The notes under the pieces: generated by a model | What the model saw: only the letters and a program-made list of their open reading frames with translations | The model's database searches: none | Told to the model about the DNA's origin: nothing | Translations under genes and position numbers: made by a program | Shown here: in pieces, positions 47,547-58,863 of the stretch | How positions within the stretch are numbered: the stretch's first letter is position 1 | Layout: the number at the start of each line of letters is the position of its first letter | NCBI GenBank assembly: GCA_004009845.1 | Contig: RMBW01000064.1 | Coordinates: 117,120-181,119 of the forward strand | Source: Davidsoniella eucalypti | Lineage: Eukaryota > Ascomycota > Sordariomycetes > Microascales > Ceratocystidaceae | DNA length: 64,000 nucleotides | Reading direction: 5' to 3'

Positions 47547-50500
47547 GCGTAGCATAGCGGCGTACTGCTGCGGGCTAGCCGTTGACGCCATAGAGTTCGA
47601 GAGATTGGGCACGGGAATTCCACCAGCCGCAGCACTCATGGCAGACTGCGACATGTTTTGTTGGCGCGCGATCATCATGCGAGTCAGCTCGGTGGTAGCT
47701 AGCTGACGGACTTGTTCTGGTGTGAAGTTGGGCTGCTTCTGTCTAATGGAAATCTCAAGGGCGTTGAAGGTTGGAATCAGTGACGGCGGAATGGTGGGCG
47801 GGCCGATAGGGCGTGCCACGTTGTTAGCAGCAGCCAAAGCAGCGGCATATTGAGGGTTACGATTCGGTGCCGCTAGGTTGGTTCCATTGGCAGAGTTCAT
47901 CGAGTTCATAAGAGCATGGGCATTGGCATTGGCCATGATGGCTTGTTGAGTCAATGGCACTCCGGTCCGGATTGTAGGCGAGTTGGCAGCCATAGTTGCG
48001 CCTTTGGGAAGCTGTGGGCTTGAATGGGGGCTCTGGCTTTGGCTAGGCGTCGACTGTTGAGTCACTGGCAGTTGATGCTGTTGCAATGTTCGCTGTTGCT
48101 CCGAGATCCGGCGAGCGTCCATCAAGACATCACCGGACACGGTACCGTTTGCCTGGGCCTGAACCTGAGCCTGAGCTTGGGCTTGGGCCGCAAGACGCTG
48201 TTGGGCTGCAACAATGTTGACAATGTTGTTGTTGTGGGCAATCTGGCCGGCGTTATTGACACCCATGTTGGATATCAGATGGGCTGGTATGTTCTGCATA
48301 CCGTTAACACTGGAAGTTATTGGAATGCGGGCACGGGCCTGACCGACACCAACACCGACAGCCATACTAGCAGCAAGAATCGAAGCGTTTGCGATGCCCA
48401 TCCGAGCACCACCACCAGCTGCTAGTTGCGCTGCCAGGGCAGCATTGATCTGAGCCTGAGTAGGGGTATTGACATTGGCGTTGATACCCTGGTTCTGCGC
48501 GCCACTAGACGCCAACTGAGCTGCCATTGTAGCGTTGAGTTGTGCCTGAGCGGCCGCGTTGGCGTTGACACTCGGGCTATGGCTCTGGATTTGAGTTCCA
48601 CCGCTGTTGGCATACATCTGGCGCTGGATCATAGCCCGATGCTGACCCTGTTGCGCTGCCAGCTGCGACATTCTCTTACCGGTCAACACCTGCTCACGTT
48701 CGTATCTCATTAAGCTGTAGTCTCGTGGTGTTTTCGTAACACGGGGCTGGGTAATCTCTGAGGGCTTGCGTACAGCAGCAGCAGAGGTCGCTTGTTGTTG
48801 TTTGGCAGCGGCAGCCTCACGCTTTTTAGCGAGCTTACGCATAGATTCCAAAACAACCATGTACTTCTGGTTACGACGGCTGCTGATAGTGACGGGAATC
48901 GACGATTGGCGTCGTTTGGATGGTGTTGGGGGTACAGTTGGGTTAGCGCTAGCTTGCTGTTGGGCAATCGTGTATGATTGGAGCACAATACGTTGGGAGT
49001 TGTCGATTCTGTTGTTATATGCCTTAAAATACTGCGTCTTCTGCATTTCCGCCGGTAGACCCTCCAGCATTATCCAACGCTCGAAACACTCCCATGGAGT
49101 GCGACGTTCGGCAGCAGAAACGAACTTGGACTTGTGGCTAAGAAAGCTAGAAATCAAAGACCAGTTGTAGAGGTATTTGGAAACAAGGCCACGCAACTCG
49201 TCGTCCTCGCTCGCTGTCCACAACGACGAGTAACGGCTTTCGTAGAACGCTTGAGATGGCATCTGGAACTCTGTCGGGGGTCGGAACTGGTGGCTCATCA
49301 ACAGTCTGTCACGTGTTTGCTGGTATTCAGGTGAGAATAACGCAACTGTAGAAGAGACTGACGGTAGTGGAGTCGGCTTCTTAGAGTGCTCTTCATCGTC
49401 TTTTTCGTCATCTTCGGTGACATACCGGAAGCGACTGCGTTTACTCGGTGGGACGACCTTCTTAAGCTTCATATCTCCTTCAACATATTTACAAAGAGGG
49501 AGAGCTGGACGCTTCCAATGCGCATCGGGGTCAAACTCGGGGATGATGTCATAACCGGGTATCTTCAGAGGAGCGCCGTACATGGGGAGTTCTTCAAACA
49601 ACAAGTCCGCAGCCTTGGAGTTCTGCAGCTCGAATACTACATCATCCACACCCAAGTCAAACAGCGCTGATGGAGGCATAAACTCCAGGGCTTCTTGAAG
49701 CTCATCGTGGGGTGCAGGGGAAGCGACAGTGCTAGACGAATCCAGTTCAGGGACTGGTGGGATCGCCTCGCCATCTACCATGGAAATATCAGTATCAGCA
49801 TGGGATATAGCTGGAATCTTGGCCCGAACTTGTAACAGTATCCGATCAACAGCTGAAGCCGCTACCCATTCAGCACAGTCTAACGCGAGGTTTCTAGCTA
49901 TCGCATGCTTCCATTTGCGTTCCTGGCGAAAGTCAGTGCGCATCCACTTCATTTCCTTCAAGATTGAGTCCCAATGTGATGGCTGACGGGTTGGCTCTGG
50001 AGCACGCTTCGGTTGCCGCAGCGACCACTTGTCGCCTTGCTGTAGGTGATAAACACGGCGAAGAATCCGGCATGCCTGCATATCTTGGATAGAAACATTC
50101 ATATCGGTACTTGTGATTGTTTTGTGCGCCTGATGTAGCAGTTCTTCAAGTGGCCGCATCCATTTAGACGATTGTATGAAGGTCTGAAAGAAGAGAGGTG
50201 TGAAGTAGTTATCACCCGGTATATATCCACGCTGCGAAGTTGTAATATCGATAGCATCCTCGGTGCGCTTAGGTAGTTTTCCAAACTTGACCGCCCCATG
50301 GTGCTTGGCAGCCAAAGCCTTGGAATCAAAACGTGAGAGTTGACTAGGCTTGCAGATCTTCGAAGGCTTGGGCTTCAACTTTTTACCCATGATCTGTGAG
50401 ATTGTCTTTTGTTTTTTGCCGGTAAATGTCGGGCGAGGTACCAATGGAACAATGGGAGTCGGCATTTGAGGTGTCGCAATGTCTATATTTTGGGGCTTTG

Positions 50501-51994
50501 TAACACAAGCTGGCGTTGACGAGGAAGTCGTAGTTGATTGAATATTGTTTTCGGTCTTGATGGTGATCATTTGGCGTGCCTTGGGGGTATAAGGCTTACT
50601 CGCTAGGATTCCATTAACAGCCGGAGTCTTGTCGTCGAGTTTGGGTTGTCCATTCTGCACAGTGGCTTGTGCTAGTGCTACTGTTTTCGTTGTCGGTGGT
50701 GGTCTGGCAATCGACGGTACGACTGGTACTGGCACTGATGTTGCTGCTATCACTGTTGTTGTGGCTGCGGATGCGGTGGTTGTCGATGTATTACTCGTAG
50801 ATGCCTTTGCTTCGTTCTTCCTAGCAGAAGCAGTTGATTCTTCAAGCTGTGCCCCAATAGCATCTGATGTAGACTCATATTCCTGAGATTCTGCCAACTT
50901 CGCCTTCTTCTTTGGCGGCTCGTTATCTTCAGCGACAACTTCACCCCGCTCAGAGAATAAGTTACCTTCTTTCCCAGGGCTAGTATCGGCTGAAACATCA
51001 TGAACAGCGGGGGTTGTCGCAGATGCGGCATTCGATTCTGGAGAAGATACATCGGCTGCTGTCGCGATGGCTTCAGGTGTAACAGTGTGGGGTGTCTTTA
51101 AACGATCAACGCTAGTTGCATGAGTGATTGTCGACGATACAGGAGCGGATGCTGTTTGAGTCGCCAAGGGTTCAGACTTGACGGATGGTGGAAGGTTAAC
51201 GGACACATCGGGACCCATAGTCGCATTAGTTTCCTTTGCCGTCGAATTCGTTATTGGCAGTCCGGAGGTTGATGGTGGAGTTGAACTAGGCTTTGCATCC
51301 GCTGCTTGAGCTGTTGCCACTGGTATAACGGACGAGCCTTGTGTTGGTTTCGGTGTTAATGCAGGAGCCGGTGTTGTTGGTGTTAGTGTTCGTGTAGGTA
51401 CAGAAGATACAGGTGCTTGCGCGCTAATTGCAATCGAGCGAGCCGGTAGGTTCGGTGATAGTTGCGAGGCAGATTTTGGTGCACCATTGCTATTAGAATG
51501 TGATTTCGCAGCATTTGATGCACCGTCGAACTTGAAAACATCGTTGAGGTAGAGAGAGGTTCTAATGATATCTATGTGGAGGTTTGGTGGCTTTTGAAGC
51601 GTAAAGATATGCGACGATTGATTGGGACTATTTGTGCAGCTGAATATTTAGCAAAAAAAGGCACCTAACGACTCTTTAGTCTTGGGGAATATTTTGGGAA
51701 TACATACGTGAGCAAATCGTCTGCTTGGATGGGTCGCGATCCATTGTGTGGTAGCGCGTCGCCTTTGGACCCATCGTTGCTAACAGCGAATTCGCATCCA
51801 TTCGCGACAGCCCAAAGTTCACGATATTTGCGCTTTCGCACCGGCAGAATTGGACTTTGGAGGGTCAGCAACTTGATTCTGGTATTAAAATGCTCAGAAT
51901 AATTCGCTCTATTTAGCGCTACAGGAAAATACCTTTGTTCGTGAGTTCCCGATCGCACCAGCCTCGATCCATCGGCAGGCCCGACCAAACTCAT
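46500..51994 (-). CDS. vid21: NuA4 histone acetyltransferase scaffold subunit Eaf1/Vid21
   Basis: Platform subunit of the NuA4 histone H4/H2A acetyltransferase complex in the nucleus. Two minus-strand exons are inferred. Exon 1 ends at 51708 (donor GTATGT) and encodes VRKRKYRELWAVANG, typical of the Vid21 N-terminus. Exon 2 spans 46500-51639 (acceptor TTCAG), and the join is in phase. The start is uncertain: MSLVGPADG at 51994 was used, and an in-frame ATG at 52039 also exists. The HSA domain, which docks actin and actin-related proteins, lies at about 49830-49990 and reads HWDSILKEMKWMRTDFRQER. A Myb/SANT-like domain lies at about 49055-49240 with WTASEDDELRGLVSKYLYNW. The last 500 or so residues are Q- and A-rich, with a glutamine tract of about 40 interrupted by K/R (46805-46960). 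The product is about 1800 residues. It is divergent from spp2. Confidence 0.88.
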
Positions 51995-52877
51995 AGCATA
52001 CAGACCCACGACATCCGTTTCACAAAAAAACGGATGCACAGGAAAATTATACGCGTCGAGACGGGTCTAAAACAGTCGAAATAGGCGATGGAAGTGGTGG
52101 TTGTAGGCGTAGTGTTGATGAAATAACGTGGATGATCAATTGAAATAATAGGTGCAACCAGTGATGCTGGGATTTTTGGGTGGTGATGATAGTGGTAAAT
52201 TCCGGTGGTTTCTCGTAGGCGATCGATACTTTGTTAGTGGAATGCCCAGAACGGAAAGTAGTCGAAAAGCATACTAGTTGGAATTTAGGCCGTTGAGGGG
52301 AATAAAGAGAAAAAAAAACAAGAATACCAGAGAAAGGGGAAGCAAACATGCATCCATGTACGTCGATAAGAGTCTTATCGGCCTTTGCCTTCTCCACTAT
52401 AGCAAATTTTTTTTCCCTCCCATATTTTCGATTCTGAAATGAGAAAAGAAGGCCTAATTGCAAATGCGATCCGTCCGTTCCAGGTCGCCCCAGAGTTCCG
52501 GACGGCAATAGCGCGTCGCTAACTAGCAACAACTAAAAACGGCAGTGGTCTAGCTGTTGTTTACTTAGCAAACAAGGTAGGGGTAGCTAAGCAGATTTTC
52601 CTACAATTTTACAACTACTATCAGCGCAATCTAGTACTAAAGGCATTTGCCTGGGGGAACTTACTATGTCAAAGATATGAAATGTGGCGTGCGTGGCTCT
52701 AAAAGCTTCAAACTGGTGGCGTAGCTTCAATCTCTGTCTGTCAATCAGCCTTCTTAGTCTATCTCACCAAACTTCAGCCTCGTATGAAACTCTACATTCA
52801 CTGACCAACCTACACCACTTATACTACTCTTTTTCTTTTTTTCTTTTTTGCTGCCACTGACTTTCAACTTTGTCCAA
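51995..52877. promoter_or_regulatory. divergent intergenic region (eaf1 / spp2)
   Basis: About 0.9 kb between two genes transcribed away from each other. A CT/T-rich tract at about 52825-52850 immediately precedes the spp2 start. The part near 52000-52400 may hold the eaf1 5' leader or an additional upstream exon. No other gene was seen. Confidence 0.45.
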
Positions 52878-54014
52878 ATGAGTAGCCAAAGTTCATCAAA
52901 ACCCCCGCGCATCGCTATCAAACTTGGCAATAGCAGCGTGTCCAAGCCTAAATCTAGCCGGACAAAACCACCATCACTATTAGGCAAACGGCCAAGACAC
53001 CAAGGGCCAGGTGACGACTCGGATTCCGAGAACCCTGAAAACGAAGGCCACGGAAATCATGAGGCCATCACTGGTTTTGGCCATGACGGTGCCGAAGTCA
53101 AACGTAGCGAAGATTCTAGAAAACGCCAGAAATCTCCCTTGGTCATCAAGCCACAACCAACCCGTGATTGGAGAGCTGAGATTAATGCCCGGCGTGGAAT
53201 AAAGAACGATAACCATGAAACAGGCCCAGACGCTGAGAATAAGATTACATGGGGTCTTAATGTGCTTGAAAAGAAATCACCACCGCCTGAACAAGCAGCA
53301 GAGACGGCTTCTACCGCTAAGGACGATGATTCCACTGAGACCCCAAAAGACCAGCCAGCCAAGTCTATGGATGAGCAAGCCATGGATCGTCTACTCGGCA
53401 ACAATGAGAAGGAGGAAGTCAAACGCATCATCAAAGTATCAGAAACCGAAGCTTTGAAGCGCGACATACAGAGCGCAGCGGATATTCCAGACCTCAAAGA
53501 CTACGACGACATGCCCGTCGAGGAATTCGGCGCTGCCCTTCTCCGCGGTATGGGCTGGGATGGAAAGGACACCCGAGCCAAACCAAAAGCCGCCATACGT
53601 CGTCCCAACCTAATGGGTCTAGGCGCCAAAGAACTCAAAGGCGAGGAGGAGCTAGGCGGCTGGAATAGCGGCAACAAATCCCGACGTGCCCCTCGTCTAG
53701 CTGAGTACAACGAAAAGCAACAAAGCAAAGGCAAATCTCGCAGTAGCTACAAAGAAGAACGCGAGTTGCAGAAGGAGCGCGAGCGCGGTTACTCTGGTCA
53801 CCATCATCACAACCGTGATCGTGATCGTGAGAGAGAACGGGATAGAGATCGTGATCATAGAGATCGAGATCGCCGTCGAGACTATGGTCGCGATTCGGAT
53901 AAAGATCGTAGTCATGGTCGCGATAGAGACCGTGATAAAGATCGTGATAGGGATCATGACAGAAGTAGTCGCTCTCATCGGGATCGCGATCGAGATAATA
54001 GATCATCTCATTGA
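52878..54014 (+). CDS. spp2: pre-mRNA-splicing factor Spp2 (GPKOW homologue)
   Basis: G-patch-type cofactor of the DEAH-box ATPase Prp2, needed for spliceosome activation before the first catalytic step. A single exon of 378 residues; the start MSSQSSSKPP at 52878 is the first ATG in the frame. The N-terminal KPPRIAIKLGNSS motif resembles the conserved N-terminus of this family. A WGLNVLEKK stretch at about 125-133 is followed by the Spp2/DExH-binding region DYDDMPVEEFGAALLRGMGWDG (about 208-229) with NLMGLGAKE, the glycine pattern of the G-patch. The last 90 residues are almost entirely R/D/E/H dipeptides, resembling RD/RS domains of splicing proteins. KOW motifs of the animal homologue are absent, as usual in fungi. 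It is divergent from the Eaf1 gene and converges with the b561-like gene. Confidence 0.9.
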   Translation: MSSQSSSKPPRIAIKLGNSSVSKPKSSRTKPPSLLGKRPRHQGPGDDSDSENPENEGHGNHEAITGFGHDGAEVKRSEDSRKRQKSPLVIKPQPTRDWRAEINARRGIKNDNHETGPDAENKITWGLNVLEKKSPPPEQAAETASTAKDDDSTETPKDQPAKSMDEQAMDRLLGNNEKEEVKRIIKVSETEALKRDIQSAADIPDLKDYDDMPVEEFGAALLRGMGWDGKDTRAKPKAAIRRPNLMGLGAKELKGEEELGGWNSGNKSRRAPRLAEYNEKQQSKGKSRSSYKEERELQKERERGYSGHHHHNRDRDRERERDRDRDHRDRDRRRDYGRDSDKDRSHGRDRDRDKDRDRDHDRSSRSHRDRDRDNRSSH

Positions 54015-54699
54015 TATCAACACAGCTCCGTACCAACAATCGAACCACATCCAATCATAACCAATATCACATCAATTTGTATATATCATTTCTCAAGGAC
54101 TGTCTTCTTATGCTAACAAATTTACACCCTTTCTTTTTGTAATAGGAACAACGTGGACAAAGCAATGGCTATCTTATTGGCATGCTTGGTCAATAGCAGT
54201 ATGTGCATATATTTCATGTTTTATTGCAAATATTTCCATGGCAATAATTTATAGAGTAGCTAACCTACTCTATTTCTCTAACTTGACACAAATATCGAAC
54301 AAGAAGTTACATAAATGAATATAAAATGTCTTTCCAGGTCATAGAGGCCGTGAAAAGCGAAAATAATTCGAACAAAAAAATCGTACCAACCCAATCCAAT
54401 ACCAGAAAATACATCATGAGAAGGGGTTAATAATTCATAGGGTTAACAAAAAAAAAAGCCAAAAGCAAGAAAAAAGGGAGTGATGAAGTAAGAGAAGAGG
54501 AAGAGAATAAACAGTACAATAACGTAAAACCCAAAGTAGAAAATGAGGAAAAACAAATAACTATAAAACAGAATGCTAGTGCCAAAAGAAACCCAATATA
54601 GAAAAGACAAATCGATAGAACCAGACCCAAAACCACCCTTTAACCAAGAAAAATAAAAGAAAACACGGGAACGAAAGAACCCTTAACACCATATCAATC
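54015..54699. terminator. convergent 3' region (spp2 / b561-like gene)
   Basis: The 685 bp between two converging stop codons, AT-rich with A-runs near 54455. It contains both 3' UTRs; no other gene is seen. Confidence 0.5.
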
Positions 54700-57253
54700 T
54701 CATTCTGGGCGATCTTGCGAGGTGACAGTCAACCTTCTTTCTAGACGTCTCCGCCGTCTGTTGTTATCTGCGATCGAGTCAGTAGCTGAGGGGTTCATAG
54801 TACTATCTTGACTCTCAGAATCTGGCGACCGATTACGAGTGCCATAGGCGTCTCTGCTACTGCTGCCTGGGCGTTTACCATAGCTACCTGAAGGCGGCAT
54901 GTTGGCGTCATTTCCACGAGCAGATTCCCGGCGATAACGACGGCTGTTTCCTGTCGGCGTTTCAGCACCCGATGAACTACTGACAGAATCACGGCGTATG
55001 CGTCCCTGGCGTGCCTTAGATTCCTCATCGGTCAAGCGTCTCAACGTGACACGCTCCTTGTCGTTGTCCACAGTTACGTTGACATGAACGGATTTCTGAC
55101 CGGCAGGTGTGACCACAATAGCAGAGCCGTCATCTTCATCATCAGATCGGCGGTGTGGAGGCTGTGACGTCCGGCCAGTTTTGGACATGTGCTTGGCTTG
55201 TTCGCGGGCAAGTATGCTAGCAGTAGCAGCTGCTGTAGCGGCCGCCGCATCTCCGGCTCGTCTACGACTAGAAGATGTTCTGCGAGTATAGCGGGTGTTG
55301 GACGGCAGGGACGTCACTGAATCACGTCTATCAGATAATTCCGAATCATTGTAGCGGCCACGTTGACGGTCTGTTCTGCTAGCGTTTGGTGGAACCGTTG
55401 ATGGGGGCAGCATAGATGGCGGAAGGCTCGATTCTATGTCAGAGTAAGGAGCGGATGGTGCAACGGAAGCTGGTAGCGTTGATGGAGCAGGATGTCTAGA
55501 TGAGTAGGCTACTGAGGACATGTCGTCTTCTGATAGGTAAGAAAGAGTCGTAGCAGTCTGAGCTGGTCTTTTATAAGACGAAGAGCGGCGAGTCGTGGAT
55601 TTACGTGGGGGTGAAGTGTATGTTGAATCGCCATACCGAGAGTCACTGATTCCCGAACGGTAATCGTCTTCCTTGTGATGCAACTTCTCTTCTTCTTCCT
55701 TTTTGCTGCCTCGCCATTTGTTCGCTAGCCATCCAATGCCCATACCACCCAGAATACCAGTAGCAACCTCTTCCTTTGAGACCTTCTTCTTAGACGAGCG
55801 ACGCGAAGGGCTCTCATAATCATCATCATAATCTAACTGAGATCTGGCCGTTCTAGATCTGGAGACCGAACGTTGGCGACGAGGCGGTGCAGTATATTGC
55901 GATTCCGCGCCGGTATAAGCAGTACGAGCGTTGGTGATGCGCGAGTCGGTGTATAGAGAGTAACGGGAGTCTGTTACGTTGGAAGGGCCCAGGCGCGAGT
56001 CAAGTTCATCATTGGTGAAGTAGCTTTCACTTTCCTGAGGACGATGCAGTGGCTTGCGTTGAGGGGTAACGGTAGAGACCTGGGAGTACTCTTCATCATA
56101 CCGACGGCGACGATCACGGTCATATTTCCCTTGGTCAGCGGTACCCGAACCCCAAAAATAGTTGCGCATAGCTTGGAATCTGCCTGTGTTGTTGCGTGCA
56201 GGTGCCCTTTCTACGTCGCTGTGCATGTAGGAATCTGAAGCAGTGTAGGTGCTAGGGCCGATGCGACTATGGCTATACGAGCGTGATGATACTCCGTCCC
56301 TGTGAACTCGACTAGAGCTGCGAGCACGACTGCGGCTACGACTGCGACTACGACTGCGTGAGCGGCCACTCAACAGTTTTTTCATTGCTACAGCGCCAGT
56401 GAGACCGAGGATAGGAGCTAGCCATTTATTATGGCGAGTTTCGGTGCGAGTTTCGGTGCGCGTTTCGGTGTATTCCGAATGGCTTCTCCTGTAGCGGCCG
56501 GAGCTACGACGTTCGTAATGTTCGCCAAAATACAAGAAGTCCATACACAAGTAGAACACTAGCAGCATTCCCATATAGACTCCAAATAGCATGAAGAGAG
56601 CACGAGGTGAGCCGTACAGAGTCATGCCCAGAGGCACCTGAACAATGCCTAGAAGAGCGACGACACGGCCATTCCACATGTGGACATAGCGGCGGATAGA
56701 GTGAGAGTGTCTGATGTGCTCTACCCAGTGATCGCAGCCCACATAGATGGCGAAGAGCACGAATAGCGCAACGCCGATTCCGTGATGGGGGTTTGTCAAG
56801 GCACGTGCAGGTCCAACAGCGAAGAAACCCAACATGAAAGATGCAACAAAAAGCAGGCCACCAAATAGCAGCATCTGGCTATGCCACTTCCGCCCTTGAC
56901 TGGCTGACCTCATGAACTTTGGAGCAAATATGGCAACTGGCACAAGAAAGAGGAAAATGATGGCCGCTAGAACAGCGTGCGCGGTAACCAAACGGTGATA
57001 TTCAGGCCATGTTGAAAATCGATTTCCCATACCTAAAAATTGAAATATTGTTAGTTTCCTAGCTACTCTTAAATGCACAGACATGACTATAGTCCATACC
57101 GTTGTATACCATAGTCTCAAAGTTCACGCCTTGAAGGTTTGGTAGTAAGAATGAGTTTTTGGTGTAGTCCCAGGTCCCGTCACCGACTGACATAGTGTCG
57201 GAATCGTATGACGCGGTTCCCGCAGCGGACAAGTCGTCGGCGGCCGGAGCCAT
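54700..57253 (-). CDS. cytochrome b561-like membrane protein with long basic low-complexity tail
   Basis: Integral membrane protein with a cytochrome b561/ferric-reductase-like core, perhaps transferring electrons across an internal membrane; substrate unknown. Two minus-strand exons are inferred, 57100-57253 and 54700-57032 (donor GTATGG, branch ACTAAC, acceptor TTTAG), in phase, 828 residues. Five or six hydrophobic segments lie between residues 65 and 220. Four histidine positions expected for two b hemes are present: His70 (VTAHAVL), His102 (KWHSQML), His134/135 (NPHHGIG) and His169 (VHMWNGR). The 600-residue remainder is hydrophilic. It carries an RSRSRSRS run near residue 270, tyrosine/serine-rich segments, a GGMGIGWLANKWRG insert and an RRRRLERR end. 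This tail is much longer than in typical b561 proteins and is presumably cytosolic. The start MAPAADDL is the first ATG in exon 1. Confidence 0.85.
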
Positions 57254-58863
57254 CTTGGCGTGGCTTCCTTAGCCTTTGGCTAAGATCGAGCAAGTGTGAC
57301 GGAGAGTTTCTATGCAATCAAGGCAACCGGATAGTGCGGGTTATCGGCGTTTTCGGACTTTGAATCGAATGAGTGCTCGAAGGATATTTGATCGAGATAT
57401 CGTTGCTGACGATGGCCGGCAAAAAGGATGCAAAGAAATGAGGCGGTCAGTCGTTCAGCCTTATGTTGTACAGCTGTTGGTGGCAATCGGGAGCGCTAGA
57501 AGCGTCGCTTGAGGGTTCGTAAAGACGGTTCACAGCTGGAATGGAAGGTTGAAGATGAACTACGATATATAGCTCTTCAGATTGCGGTAACAGCTCGCTA
57601 AAGGGGAGGTAAAGAGGGAAACTAATCAAAGTGATAGTTATTGTCGCTAATTGGAATGAAGACGATAAGAATGGCGCGTATGGCCAATCCCGTCGATTGA
57701 TTATCAGCTGAATCTCAGGGCTCCAGAGCGCAAGTAAAAGAATGAGCTATCGAGATATCTCAGAATAGTAGAGAACAAGATATCAAGAGACAATTGCGAT
57801 CTCCCTCTAAATCAGATGCCAGTGTTGAAGAAAGGCAAAAAAAAAAAAAAAAAAAAAGGAGCACCAAAGTAAACAAATCCTGAAAATGGCACAAATTCAA
57901 CGAAATATTTAGGTAGGAAAAAGTACAGAAAAACGAAAGACAAGAATATCTTCTTCGCTATTGGCAAGGAAAAGAATAAAGAAAGGCAAAATCGATAAAG
58001 GGCTCCAGATCAACAAGAAAGCAAAAAGTAATCACTTAAAATAAATTGAACACAGCAAGAAAATGAGAAAGACTTTGAGCCAGGAATCAAAAGAAGAGCT
58101 GCACAGCATATGCAGTAACAGGACAGGCCTAGCTAGTCTTGAGAAAAAAAGGAAAAGCCCAGCACCAACGTCGGCGGGGTGGTCGCTCGCACTGTGGCAT
58201 ACTGTACTGTATGTTCATTGACCGGGCAACCTTATCGCCCAGACCCACAAGAGCTTCTTATCAGCACGTGCCAGGTACGAATTTCTTGGTTTTGGACTTT
58301 AAACCGTCCGCTACCGTGTAGCTGGTAGCTTTTGGCGTTCAAGGTTCTCGCCGTCTGGCAAATCGTCGACGGTTTGGGTTTGCATGCAGATGAATGATAT
58401 TGTCATATTGTTCTCTCTTTTTTTAGTTACCGACTAGTATTAAAACATGCTTTTGAGTGGCTTTGTTGTCTTCTTTACTTACTCTTTGATTTTAGCGTTG
58501 CTGTGGTTTTGCCCAACTTATGGAAGCCTGGTTAGTAGGGTCTCTGGTAACCCTATCAACAACGCCTAATTTGGCAGTTAGTAAACAATATATATATCCG
58601 CACTGACTTGAACCTTGAATGAAAGTCGATTGTTCTAGCTAGTTTAATTTCAATTTATCGTGTTGTAACACCTTAAAGGTGTACGTATGCGTGGACAATA
58701 TCGGTATTTTAGTAAGCTTTTGATGGGGATATTATGAATTAGCTGGGACGGAAAAAATAAGACAATACAGGCGAATCGAGCCGCCATCTATATATATATA
58801 TTATTGGAGTATGTTACTATTATACTAATTATACACAAGCTATATGCTATAGATATGCGTGAT
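57254..58863. other. intergenic between b561-like gene and gpi13
   Basis: About 1.6 kb. The left part is the upstream region of the b561-like gene, including a run of 21 A at about 57837-57857. The right end is presumably the gpi13 3' UTR. No coding exon recognised. Confidence 0.45.

Noticed and set aside
46500..51320. Starting Eaf1 at position 51320
   Set aside because: The codon there is GTG. The frame continues upstream to a splice acceptor at 51639 and joins an exon with the conserved RKRKYRELW motif.
52848..52877. Extending Spp2 upstream to 52848
   Set aside because: The codon at 52848 is TTG. The first ATG in frame is at 52878 and begins the conserved N-terminus.
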